Position numbers and translations under genes: made by a program. A stretch of 64,000 nt of DNA, from assembly GCA_041071465.1 (NCBI GenBank), contig CP163498.1:3056001-3120000 (forward strand), given 5' to 3'. Shown here in pieces: positions 56,017-64,000 of the stretch. Position 1 is the first letter of the stretch. Each line of letters opens with the position of its first letter. Under the pieces are notes generated by a model. It was given only the letters and a program-made list of their open reading frames with translations, made no database searches and was not told the DNA's origin. Source of the stretch: Pseudomonas putida (GTDB lineage: Bacteria > Pseudomonadota > Gammaproteobacteria > Pseudomonadales > Pseudomonadaceae).

Positions 56017-57176
56017 GGCTGGCTCCGGCGATCCGCCATTTCCGACGGCACGGGGGCGTCATGGGTGATCTCGACCCGTGAGCCCGGCTTGAGCCGCGAC
56101 TGGCCATCGAGCACCAGGCGCTCGCCCGGCTTGACCCCGGCTATGATGTTCAACCCGCTGTCCTGGTACAGCACCTTGACCGGCACGCTGGTGACCTTGT
56201 CGCCGTCCAGGCGGTAGACGAAGTGCCCGTCGACGCCGCGTTGCACCACGGGCGGCGGCACCACCAGGGCGTTTTCTTCCACAGCTGTGCGCAGGCGAAT
56301 GGTGACCAACTGGCCTGGCCACAGGCGGCCGTCCTTGTTGTCGAACTCGGCTTTTACCCGCACGGTGCCGGTGGTGGCGGAAATCTGGTTGTCGATCAGT
56401 GCCAGATGGCCTTCGCCGAGCAGGCTGCGTTCGCCATCGGCGTCCATATAGGCCTGCACCAGCGCCGGGGTTGGCGCCTTCAGCAGGCTCTGCAGGGTTG
56501 GCAGCATTTGCTGTGGCAGGGCGAATTCGACGGCGATCGGGTCGATCTGGGTGACGCTGAACAGCCCTTGGGTATCGCTGGTGCGCACCAGGTTGCCAGG
56601 GTCGACGTTGCGGATGCCGACGCGCCCGGTGACCGGCGAGCGGATCTGCGTGTAGGAGAGTTGCACCTCGGCGTTGGCGATGGCGGCCTGGTTGCCCTTG
56701 ACCGTGGCCTGCAACTGGTTGACCAGCGCCTGTTGCTGGTCAAGGGTCTGCTTGGACACGCCGTCATCGCTGCTGAGCAGGCGGTAGCGCTTGAGGTCGA
56801 CGCCGGCCACCTGGATCTGAGCCTGGCTTTGGCCGAGCTGGGCGCGGGCCTGGTCGAGGCTGGCGCGGATGCTGCGATCATCGAGGGTGGCGAGCAGGTC
56901 GCCCTCCTTGACCCACTGACCTTCCTTGACCAGCACTTGCGTGAGTATCCCCTCGACTTGCGGCCTGACCTCGACGCTGTGCAACGACAGCACCGAGCCG
57001 ATGGCGCTGGCATAGCGCGGCACGTCTTGCTGGGCAACGCTGACAACGCGCACAGGGATGGCGGTTTGTGCGCGGGCGGCCGGTTCGGGTTGGCGCTGGC
57101 CGAACCAGATGCCCGCTACCACCAGGACCAGAAGCGCCAAGGCGGCGAGGATGACTGAGCGGGACGGACGTCGCAT
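56013..57176 (-). CDS. RND efflux periplasmic adaptor (membrane fusion protein)
   Basis: A 387-residue adaptor. An N-terminal helix (about 8-27, VILAALALLVLVVAGIW) anchors it in the inner membrane. Lipoyl/barrel-sandwich halves (VEVRPQVEGILTQVLVKEGQ and SPVTGRVGIRNVDPGNL) flank an alpha-hairpin (about 95-165). Beta-barrel and C-terminal domains follow, with GQLVTIRL and GLNIIAGVKPGERLV. The start ATG 57176 is preferred; GTG 57188 is an alternative. It is the first gene of the pump operon, coupled to the permease by ATGA. Upstream is a REPIN. Confidence 0.93.
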   Translation of the reverse strand: MRRPSRSVILAALALLVLVVAGIWFGQRQPEPAARAQTAIPVRVVSVAQQDVPRYASAIGSVLSLHSVEVRPQVEGILTQVLVKEGQWVKEGDLLATLDDRSIRASLDQARAQLGQSQAQIQVAGVDLKRYRLLSSDDGVSKQTLDQQQALVNQLQATVKGNQAAIANAEVQLSYTQIRSPVTGRVGIRNVDPGNLVRTSDTQGLFSVTQIDPIAVEFALPQQMLPTLQSLLKAPTPALVQAYMDADGERSLLGEGHLALIDNQISATTGTVRVKAEFDNKDGRLWPGQLVTIRLRTAVEENALVVPPPVVQRGVDGHFVYRLDGDKVTSVPVKVLYQDSGLNIIAGVKPGERLVLDGQSRLKPGSRVEITHDAPVPSEMADRRSQP

Positions 57177-57307
57177 CGGTGCGGGCACCTTGACCAGGTA
57201 GGAGGGAACGGTTGTCGGTATTCAATCTTATAGCCCCCCAACCGGGTCGGCAGCGTGACCGCTGGCTGACAGCGCTGTCAGTTTCGCCTGCCGCAGAATA
57301 CGATTCC

Positions 57308-57425
57308 GTGTAGGAGCGGCCTTGTGTCGCGATCGGGCCGCGAAGCGGCCCCGGCAATCTATGGGGTAACGCTGAAATCCGGGGGCTGCTTCGCAGCCCG
57401 ATCGCGACACAAGGCCGCTCCTACA
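57308..57425. repeat. REPIN copy upstream of the RND operon
   Basis: Arms 57308-57352 and 57381-57425 (GTAGGAGCGGCCTTGTGTCGCG ends outward) enclose GGCAATCTATGGGGTAACGC then TGAAATCCGGGG. The centre is nearly the reverse complement of that in the 46.2 kb copy. It lies between the adaptor start and the YkgJ-family stop. Confidence 0.92.
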
Positions 57426-57444
57426 AGGGGGGCGTGCGTCTTGG

Positions 57445-58179
57445 CTAGAAACCGATAAAGGCGTAGTACAGCGGGGTTTCGTTGGTCGTGCGCAAACCAA
57501 GCCCCTGCAAGCTCCCCGCCAGCGCTTCATCCTGCACATGCAAGGTCCACTGCGCTGCGTCATCTCCCTGCACCTGTGCCAGGGCCGTGGCAAACGCCCC
57601 CATGTCTGGCAGGTACGCGGTAAACCCATTGCCCTTGAGCGCACTGGTCGTCATGCCCAGTGCCTGGCACACCGCCACCTTGATGGCAATGTCGTCGCGG
57701 TCGGCCTGGCGCGAGGCTTGTACCAGCGCCTTTAGCTCGGCGTCGACCAACTGCGTGCCATGGATCAGCTCCGGGCCCTGTTGCCAGGCCTCCGGCGGGC
57801 AGTCCTTGGTGTCCGGGCGTAGCGGAATATGGGGGTTGATTTCCACCGGATAGATGCGACAGACCAGCGGGCGCTGGTCATAGATGGTGCACAGGTCGTT
57901 GTCGTCGAGGTTGCGGCAACGCCCAGGGTTGAATGCGGCAAAGGTCACCGAAACGCGTGCCTCGCCGTCGCCGCACTGCACCGGATGGGAACGGCGCAGC
58001 ACATGATCACGCTGCTCCAGCGGCATACCGGGGCCGTCGGTCACGAAGGCCTCGATCAGCACGATTACCTGGCCTGCATCCTGCGCCCAGCGGCGCGCTT
58101 CGGCCAGGGTCAAAGGTACATGGTGCCCGGTGCAGCATTTGCCGCAGCCGGTACAGCCGAAACGCAAGCTGTCGGTCAC
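57445..58179 (-). CDS. YkgJ-family cysteine-cluster protein
   Basis: A 244-residue protein. The N-terminal Cys cluster FGCTGCGKCCTGHHVPL (about 7-23) and NLDDNDLCTIYDQRPLVCRIYP in the middle define the YkgJ family, probably a zinc or Fe-S binding protein. The start GTG 58179 overlaps the upstream stop (GTGA) and follows CGGAAG. The ATG at 58197 overlaps by 22 bp and would add six residues. Translational coupling to the small secreted-protein gene is likely. Function unknown. Confidence 0.85.
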   Translation of the reverse strand: MTDSLRFGCTGCGKCCTGHHVPLTLAEARRWAQDAGQVIVLIEAFVTDGPGMPLEQRDHVLRRSHPVQCGDGEARVSVTFAAFNPGRCRNLDDNDLCTIYDQRPLVCRIYPVEINPHIPLRPDTKDCPPEAWQQGPELIHGTQLVDAELKALVQASRQADRDDIAIKVAVCQALGMTTSALKGNGFTAYLPDMGAFATALAQVQGDDAAQWTLHVQDEALAGSLQGLGLRTTNETPLYYAFIGF

Positions 58180-58487
58180 TTGGCTTCCGGGCTCCATTCG
58201 CTGACGAAGGCACGCTGGTGCTGGCGGTCGTATAGGCACAGTTCGGTGCCGGTGCGCTTCTGCATGTGCTTTTGCGGGTACACGCCTTCAATGAGCAGGG
58301 CACTCATGCCCACCTGGTCATCGAACTCGGCGGGCTTGCCGCGGGCGTGGGCGTCCTTGAACTGGCTGGCGGCCAAGCAGGCTTTTAGCATCTGCTGGCG
58401 CTGCTCGTTCCAGGCCTGGCTGCTTGAGGCCTGGGCAATACCGCTGAAGAGGGCACAGCTGATCAGGATGGCGCTGAAAAACTTCAT
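58176..58487 (-). CDS. Small secreted protein
   Basis: A 103-residue protein with signal peptide MKFFSAILISCALFSGIAQA (1-20). The mature part has two Cys (MLKACLAAS and TELCLYDRQ) that could form a disulfide in the periplasm. ATG 58487 has GGAA about eight bases upstream; an ATG at 58502 lacks one. It is coupled to the YkgJ gene by a 4-base overlap. Unrecognised family. Confidence 0.78.
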   Translation of the reverse strand: MKFFSAILISCALFSGIAQASSSQAWNEQRQQMLKACLAASQFKDAHARGKPAEFDDQVGMSALLIEGVYPQKHMQKRTGTELCLYDRQHQRAFVSEWSPEAK

Positions 58488-58575
58488 ACGTGATTCCGGC
58501 AATTTTCTTGCGAAGGGCGCAAATTATGCCCGACTCACCCCCGACGGCAAGCCGGGGAGATTGTCTCTGAATATA

Positions 58576-59475
58576 TCAGTGCTCGGCGAATACCACGGTA
58601 CGCGCGGCCACCACCAGACAATCGGTCAGTTCCGGTGAAGAGAACTTGGTAAGGATGGCATTGGCCCCGGCCTGGGTCGCCTTTTCGCTGCTCATGGCAC
58701 TGTCCAGCGAGGTGTGCAGCAGCACGTACAGGTGCTGGAAGTCGGGTGTTTCACGCAGGGTACGGGTGAAGGCGTAGCCGTCCATTTCGCTCATTTCGAT
58801 ATCGGAGACGATGATGTTGATCTCCTGCGCGGTGCCCTGCAGCTCCAGCAGCACGTTGATGGCATCCTTGGCGCTGCGTGCGGTGTGGCACTCTATGCCC
58901 AGGTTGCGAAGGGTGTGCACCGACTGCTGCAGGGCCACCTGGCTGTCGTCCACCACCAGGATGTTGGCGGCGGCCAGCAGGCTTGCGTCTTCTTCGCTCA
59001 AGGTGCCGTGCGCAGGCTCCGCCACGGGCGGGGCGATGGCGTGAATGACCTTCTCGATGTCCAGCACCTGCACCAGGGTGTTGTCGACGCGGGTCACGCC
59101 GGTGATGAACGAGCGGTTGCCCGAGGCATAGGGCGGCGGTTTGATGTCGGTGCTCAGGCAATGCACGATGCGGCTGACCGCCTGCACATGCAGGCCCTGG
59201 CGCGAGCGGCTGATCTCGGTGACGATCAGGCAGCCACCCTGCGGGTCGGCCAGTGGTTGTTCACCGATGGCGCGGGACAGGTCGATGACCGACAGCGAAT
59301 GGCCGCGCAGGGTTGCCACACCTTTCACATGGGGGTGCGACTCGGGCAGCTTGGTCAGAGACGGGCAGGGAATGATCTCGCTGACCTTGAGCAGGTTGAT
59401 TGCCATCAGCTTGCCGCTGCGCAGGGTGAACAGCAGCAGGGACAGCGAGTCCGCGCGGGCATTTTGCGTGGCCAT
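58576..59475 (-). CDS. cheV: Chemotaxis coupling protein CheV
   Basis: A 299-residue cytosolic protein: CheW-like domain (about 8-150, LLLFTLRSGKLMAINLLKVS and VKGVATLRGHSLSVIDL) joined to a receiver domain (about 165-295, ANILVVDDSQVALQ). The phospho-acceptor Asp is in IIVSDIEMSEMDGY (about 220), and the conserved Lys is in ILTKFSSPEL. It links chemoreceptors to CheA and adapts by phosphorylation. ATG 59475 follows GAAGG. It lies downstream of the type I secretion genes but is separated by a long hairpin. Confidence 0.92.
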   Translation of the reverse strand: MATQNARADSLSLLLFTLRSGKLMAINLLKVSEIIPCPSLTKLPESHPHVKGVATLRGHSLSVIDLSRAIGEQPLADPQGGCLIVTEISRSRQGLHVQAVSRIVHCLSTDIKPPPYASGNRSFITGVTRVDNTLVQVLDIEKVIHAIAPPVAEPAHGTLSEEDASLLAAANILVVDDSQVALQQSVHTLRNLGIECHTARSAKDAINVLLELQGTAQEINIIVSDIEMSEMDGYAFTRTLRETPDFQHLYVLLHTSLDSAMSSEKATQAGANAILTKFSSPELTDCLVVAARTVVFAEH

Positions 59476-59552
59476 GGTGACCTTCGGTGGGGAACAGGGA
59501 ATAACCGGTTATCGGCCTGTTTGGGTTGGGCTTTAGGGTTTGGTGGGATTGT

Positions 59553-59609
59553 CTTGAGTTTTGTGTTGTTGGGGCGGCGCTCGGTCGCCCCAACAACACA
59601 AAACTCAAG
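59553..59609. repeat. Perfect 24-bp stem hairpin after the HlyD gene
   Basis: Arms 59553-59576 and 59586-59609 are exact reverse complements (24 bp) around a 9-base loop. On the minus strand the hairpin starts eight bases after the HlyD stop. No T-run follows, so it is not a classical intrinsic terminator. It may stop transcription with Rho, protect the 3' end, or be a REP relative. Confidence 0.85.
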
Positions 59610-59616
59610 GCATGCA

Positions 59617-60801
59617 CTACCGTTCGCGCAGGGCCTCCTTGGCCCGGTTCAGCGGCTTGATCAGGTAATCGAGGATGGTCTTCTCACCGGTGCGGATATC
59701 CACCGTGGCAATCATCCCCGGCACGATCGCGAAATGCTTGCCGGCCTTGTTCTGCAAGCTGTCCTGCTCGGTGCGGATGAACACGCGGTAGTAGTAGATC
59801 TCCGGCTTCACCTCATCCTGCAGGGTATCCGGCGAAATCCCCACCACCTTGCCATCCAGCCCGCCATACACCGAGTAGTCATAGGCACTGATCTTGACCT
59901 TGGCCGCCTGGTCGGGGTGGATGAAGGCGATGTCACGCGGGGCGATGCGGGTTTCGATCAACAGGCGCTCGTCCATCGGCACGATTTTCATTACCTGGCC
60001 GCCCGGTTGCACCACGCCGCCCAAGGTATTGACTTCGATGTCCTTGACGATGCCGCGCACCGGCGAGCGCAGGGTCAGGCGGGTGAGCGAGTCGCTGCGC
60101 CCGCGGATCACTTCCGACAGGCTGTCCGCTTCGGCGCTGGCCTTGGCCAGTTCTTCCCGGGCACGTACCAGGTAGTCGGAGCGGGCTTCGTTGGCCTTGA
60201 GCTCGAGCTCTGAACGCTGGCGGTTCAGGCGGATCACCTCGACCCGGCTGGAGGCGCCCATCTTCGCCAGGTTCTCGGTGATCTGCAGCTCGCTGCGCAC
60301 CAGTTGCAGCGAGTCCTGAATGCCAGCCAGGGTCTGTTCCAGGCCACGGCGTCGGGTCTGGTACAGGGCGGTTTCGGCATCGATCAGGTCGGGAGAGTCG
60401 CGCAGGCTTTCCGGGAAGGTCAGCGGTTTGCCGGTCACTTCTGCCTGCAGGCGGGCCTGGCTCGCCTTGGCGGCACGGTACTTGGCTTCGCTTTCGCCAA
60501 CGCTGGAAGCGGTTTTGGTCGGGTCGAGCTGGGCCAGCACCTGGCCGCGCTCGACCAGGTCGCCTTCGGCCACGCTCATCTGCGCGACGATGCCGCCCTC
60601 GAATGACTGGATCACCTGCTCGCGCGAACTGGGGATGACCTTACCGGTACCGGTGGACACTTCGGTCACCTCGAACCAGGCCGCCCAGGCCAGGAACGCC
60701 GCCAGCATCAGCGCGCAAAGGGTGATGATGCGGCCGGCGCGGAATACCGCCTGATCGTCCTGCCCGTCCAGGTAGGAGGCCGGAAGTTCATGGTTGCTCA
60801 T
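59617..60801 (-). CDS. Type I secretion membrane fusion protein (HlyD/LapC-like)
   Basis: A 394-residue adaptor with one inner-membrane helix (about 25-45, IITLCALMLAAFLAWAAWF). A beta-barrel half (GKVIPSSREQVIQSFEGGIV) precedes a long coiled-coil hairpin (about 105-245). A second barrel half follows (LRSPVRGIVKDIEVNTLGGV) with the typical YYRVFIRTE and PGMIATVDIRTGEKTILDYL end. It bridges the ABC pump to the TolC-type channel. Its ATG overlaps the ABC-gene stop by four bases. Confidence 0.94.
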   Translation of the reverse strand: MSNHELPASYLDGQDDQAVFRAGRIITLCALMLAAFLAWAAWFEVTEVSTGTGKVIPSSREQVIQSFEGGIVAQMSVAEGDLVERGQVLAQLDPTKTASSVGESEAKYRAAKASQARLQAEVTGKPLTFPESLRDSPDLIDAETALYQTRRRGLEQTLAGIQDSLQLVRSELQITENLAKMGASSRVEVIRLNRQRSELELKANEARSDYLVRAREELAKASAEADSLSEVIRGRSDSLTRLTLRSPVRGIVKDIEVNTLGGVVQPGGQVMKIVPMDERLLIETRIAPRDIAFIHPDQAAKVKISAYDYSVYGGLDGKVVGISPDTLQDEVKPEIYYYRVFIRTEQDSLQNKAGKHFAIVPGMIATVDIRTGEKTILDYLIKPLNRAKEALRER

Positions 60802-62965
60802 GCCTGGGCTCCTTGCAGTTTGGCCAGGGCGGCGTCGCGCGCGTCGTCGATGACGATGCGCCCGGCATCCAGCACCAGAATGCGGTCGACCCGTTGCAGC
60901 ACGCTCAGACGGTGGGTGGCGATCACCAGGGTGCGGCCCTGGCAGAAGCGTTCGAGGTTATCCAGCAGCTTGCGCTCGGTCATGTCGTCCAGCGACGCGG
61001 TCGGCTCGTCCAGCAGCAGCACCTGCGGCTGGCGCACCAGCAGGCGCGACAGCACCAGGGCCTGGCGTTGGCCGCCGGACAAGCCCAGGCCGCCTTCGAG
61101 GATCAGGTGGTCCATGCCCTTGGGCAGACGGCGGACGAAGTCCAGCGCGCCGGTGGTGGCCAGCGCGGCCACCAGTTCCTGGTCGCTGGCCTGGCCGGCG
61201 CCAAGGGTGAGGTTTTCCGCAGGGTGCCGTGGAACAGCCGCGCGTATTGCGGCAGCAGGCCCACATCACGGCGTAGGTCGGCAGGGTCGAGGTGGGCCAT
61301 GGCGATGCCGTCCAGGCTGATCTCGCCTTGTACCAGGTCCATGGCCCCGCCCAAGGCTTGCAGCAAGGTCGATTTGCCAGCACCGTTGCGCCCAAGCACG
61401 GCAATGCGCTCGCCCGGCTGGATATCCAGCTGGCCGATGTTCAGTACCGGTGGGGACTCTTCGCTGTAGCGGAAGTTGGCCTGGCGCAAGCGGTACTCGC
61501 CACGGATGGCCGGCAGGTGCACGCGGGCTTCGCCTTCGGGGTGGTCGACCGGCGACTGCATCAGCTTGTCCAGGCCCTGGAGGGCTACCTTGGCTTGCTG
61601 CCAGCGGGTCAGCACATGGGTCAGTTGCGCCAGCGGGGCCATCATCCGCGACGACAGCATCGACGCCGCCACCAGGCTACCGGTCGTGAGGTCGCCGGCG
61701 ATGACCATGGGTGCACCGATCACGATGACCACGGCGAACACCGCGCCCTGCACGTTCTGCGTCCAGGTCACCAGGCCGTTGGTGAGGGTGCGCAGGCGCA
61801 GGTTGGTGTGCGCGCAAGCGGCGTTGTACTGGTTCCACTGCCGCTCGAAGCGTGCCTCTGCCTGCAGTGCCTTGATCTCGTCCAGGCCCTGGATGCTCTC
61901 TACCAGCATGGCGTTGCGCAGCGCCGACTCGCGCATCGAGGCATTGGCAAGCCGTGCCAGGCGCCGTTGCGCGAGCAACCCGGGCAGGACCATGGCCAGC
62001 AACGCGACCAGTGGGATGAACACCAGCACGCCGCCGATCAGCCAGAACACCAACAGGAACAGCAGAAAGAACGGCAGATCGGCCAGCGCCGTGGCGGTGC
62101 TTGAGGTGATCAGATCGCGAATCGACTCCAGTTCGCGCAGTTGCGAGATGAACGAGCCAGTGGATTTCGGCCGCACCGAGTTGCGCAGGCGCAGGGCATG
62201 CCCGTAGACCAGGTCGCTTACCCGCAAGTCGGCGCGTTTGCCGAGCAGGTCGGTCACCTTCAGCCGCAGCAGGCGCATGCTGAAGTCGAACACCAGTGCC
62301 AGCACCACGCCACCAAACAGCACGTAAAGGGTTGGCAGGGATTCGGCCGGGATCACCCGGTCGTACACCTGCATCGAGAACAGCACCCCGGCCAGCGCCA
62401 GCACGTTGGCCACCAGCGAGGCGACCATCACCTGGCCATAGGGGCGTAGGTCGCGCAGCACGATGCGGGCGAACCAGTGGCGGTCGTAGGGCGCGGTGTA
62501 GTCGTCGGTGCGCACGTCACGCAGCGGCCTTGCCGGGCGCAGCAGGGCAACGCGGTTGATGCGGCCCTTGAGGGTGTCGCGTGGCAGGCGCGAGGTCAGG
62601 CCCTGGTCGCCGGCGAACACCACCGCCACGTCGTCCTCTTCGGTCACCGACTCGACCACTGCCAGCTGGCCATCGTCCAGCTCCAGCACCAGCGGCGTGC
62701 GCCATTGCCGCAGGCCCTTGGCATCGAAGCGCACGAAGCGCAGGGCCAGCCCGGCCTGGCGGGCCATGTGCCGGAGGATTTCGTCCAGTGGGCGAGCATC
62801 CTCCACGGCGGCCAGGCGAATGCGCTGGGGCGACACGTCCAGGCGGTAGTGGTGTGCGACCTGAAGCATCACTTCCAGCCACGGCCCAAGGTCTGGCCGA
62901 TGAGCTTCTTCGGCCGCTGGGGCAGGCGCCTGGTTGGGCAGGGTTACATTGATCGGATCGCTCAT
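60798..62965 (-). pseudogene. Type I secretion ABC transporter (LapB-like), broken by one missing base
   Basis: An ABC exporter with an N-terminal C39-like domain that lacks the catalytic Cys (about 25-150). The transmembrane region spans about 170-450, and a C-terminal ATPase follows (Walker A GRNGAGKSTLL, signature LSGGQRQAL, Walker B VLLLDEPTAS, switch His in ATHRLS). The frame breaks near 61217-61218 between GTLR and NLTLG. One added base gives RENLTLGAG and a continuous 722-residue protein. As printed, the Walker A part is separated from the signature and Walker B part, so the ATPase would be dead. The base is missing in a C/G run. Gene order matches an adhesin exporter. Confidence 0.9.
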
Positions 62966-64000
62966 GGCTGGATCTCCACACCTTGCAGGTTGCGCCCCTC
63001 AAGGCCAAAGGCCGTGCGCAGGGCGCCGGTGTTGTACAGGCAGTCGACATCCAGGCGCAGCAGGTCGGAGCGGGTGCCGGCAAGTTCGAAGCGTGACTGG
63101 TAGATCTCCTGCTCGGCGTTGAGCAGGTCGAGCAGTGGCCGCGTGCCCAGGTCCAGGTATTGGCGGCCGTAAAGCATGCGTGCTTCCTGGATGCTGACCT
63201 GGCGCGCTTCCAGCGACGTCAGCCGGCGGCCCAGCCCGGAGGTTTGCGCCATGGCCTCGGCCAGGCCCCGACGCGCCTGCAGGCGTGCTGCATCTTCGGC
63301 GGAATCGGCGGCGGTCAGCGCATGGCCGGCAGCGCGGGTGCGGGCACTGATGGCACCGCCCTGGTAAATGGGCACTTCGACGTTGAGGTAGATGCCCGCC
63401 TGGGTGCGGTCCATGCGTGAGTTGTCGCGGTTGTAGTCGTTGTCCAGGTAATGGTTGACCTGCGGTTGCAACGACACCGTCGGGTAGGCCTCCGCCTTGG
63501 CCTGGGCCAGCTCGGCCTGGCCTTGGGCGCGCTGGGCCAGGGCCATCAGCACCGCAGGCAGGCGGTCATCGCCCTGCGCGGGGCGCTTGCAGGCCTGGTT
63601 CAGCTCGGCGGGTGAATCCTCGGTCAGAGCTGGTGGGGTAACACGCCCCATCAGCGCCGCCAGGGTCGAGCGCCAGCGCTCGTACTGCGACTGGTACTCC
63701 TCGAGCGTGGCGCGGGCGCTTTCCACACGAGATTCGGCCTGCACCACGTCGGAACGGGTGCTGGCGCCCATGTCGCTGCGCTGGCGGGCCATGCCGGCAA
63801 TGTCGCCAACCCCGCGAACCTGGTCGCGGGCGATGGTCATCAGTTGCTCGTAGCGGCGGGTTTCGATCCAGGCATAGGCGGTGTCGCGAGCCAGTTCGTC
63901 GACCACCAGCAGGATATTGGCCTGGGCGCGAGCGGCGGCGGCCTGGGCCGCGCTGACGGCGCTGTCGACCTTGCCGAAGTCATAGAGCATTTGCTTGAGC
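62962..64000 (-). CDS. TolC-family outer-membrane channel, 5' end beyond window
   Basis: At least 346 codons of a TolC-type protein. The coiled-coil repeats (MLYDFGKVDSAVSAAQAAAA, QSDMGASTRSDVVQAESRVE) and a beta segment YPTVSLQPQVNHYLDNDYNR are visible, ending RNLQGVEIQP. The N terminus and signal peptide lie right of the window. The stop overlaps the ABC-gene ATG by four bases. It is the outer-membrane exit of the type I secretion system. Confidence 0.92.
   Translation of the reverse strand, partial: LKQMLYDFGKVDSAVSAAQAAAARAQANILLVVDELARDTAYAWIETRRYEQLMTIARDQVRGVGDIAGMARQRSDMGASTRSDVVQAESRVESARATLEEYQSQYERWRSTLAALMGRVTPPALTEDSPAELNQACKRPAQGDDRLPAVLMALAQRAQGQAELAQAKAEAYPTVSLQPQVNHYLDNDYNRDNSRMDRTQAGIYLNVEVPIYQGGAISARTRAAGHALTAADSAEDAARLQARRGLAEAMAQTSGLGRRLTSLEARQVSIQEARMLYGRQYLDLGTRPLLDLLNAEQEIYQSRFELAGTRSDLLRLDVDCLYNTGALRTAFGLEGRNLQGVEIQP

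Overview
The window is high-GC DNA with dense, short-spaced genes and many REP-type inverted repeats. The gene content and order (upp / hpt / mqo; hprA / rsmC; acyl-CoA ligase with DUF1302 and DUF1329; pta; trxB / cysZ / nadC; ampDE; fruR-fruBKA; a Lap-like type I secretion operon) point to a Pseudomonas of the P. putida group. That assignment rests on remembered gene order, not on a search. I see no rRNA, tRNA, CRISPR array, insertion sequence or prophage.

Layout. 1-4.1 kb: purine and pyrimidine salvage (upp, hpt), a WbuC cupin, small conserved proteins and malate:quinone oxidoreductase. 4.1-12.7 kb: small conserved proteins, two lipoproteins (YajG-like and M48 peptidase), an acyltransferase, a frame-broken SRAP gene, a manganese-type TMEM165/GDT1 exporter behind a yybP-ykoY riboswitch, rsmC and hprA. 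12.8-21.1 kb: an apparent lipid module of acyl-CoA ligase, DUF1302 and DUF1329 proteins, followed by a MalT-like LuxR regulator. 21.2-25.3 kb: a response regulator with helical-repeat output overlapping a small soluble histidine kinase, an MBL hydrolase and an OmpA lipoprotein. 25.3-34.7 kb: pta, slyD, glutathione peroxidase behind a structured leader, a glycosyltransferase, a BdlA-like soluble chemoreceptor, cysZ, trxB and nadC. 34.9-46.2 kb: a DUF1631 protein, ampD-ampE, a TatD nuclease and the fructose PTS regulon with a Cra/FruR operator. 46.3-58.5 kb: small proteins, a membrane diguanylate cyclase, an OprD porin and an RND efflux operon that carries its own two-component system. 58.6-64 kb: CheV and a type I secretion operon (TolC, ABC, HlyD) running off the right edge.

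Four otherwise well-conserved genes (SRAP/yedK, ampD twice, fruA, and the type I secretion ABC gene) are each interrupted by missing single bases, all inside C or G runs. The uniform pattern suggests consensus or sequencing errors more than five independent mutations, so the sequence should be verified before any loss of function is claimed.

The strongest non-coding observations are the yybP-ykoY manganese riboswitch, a structured terminator-like element upstream of the glutathione peroxidase gene, three diverged copies of one REPIN family, a near-perfect 66-bp inverted repeat upstream of the MBL gene and a perfect 24-bp hairpin after the HlyD gene. I did not find a clearly unprecedented system. 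The least understood gene sets are the acyl-CoA ligase/DUF1302/DUF1329/LuxR cluster and the REC-TPR/histidine kinase pair.
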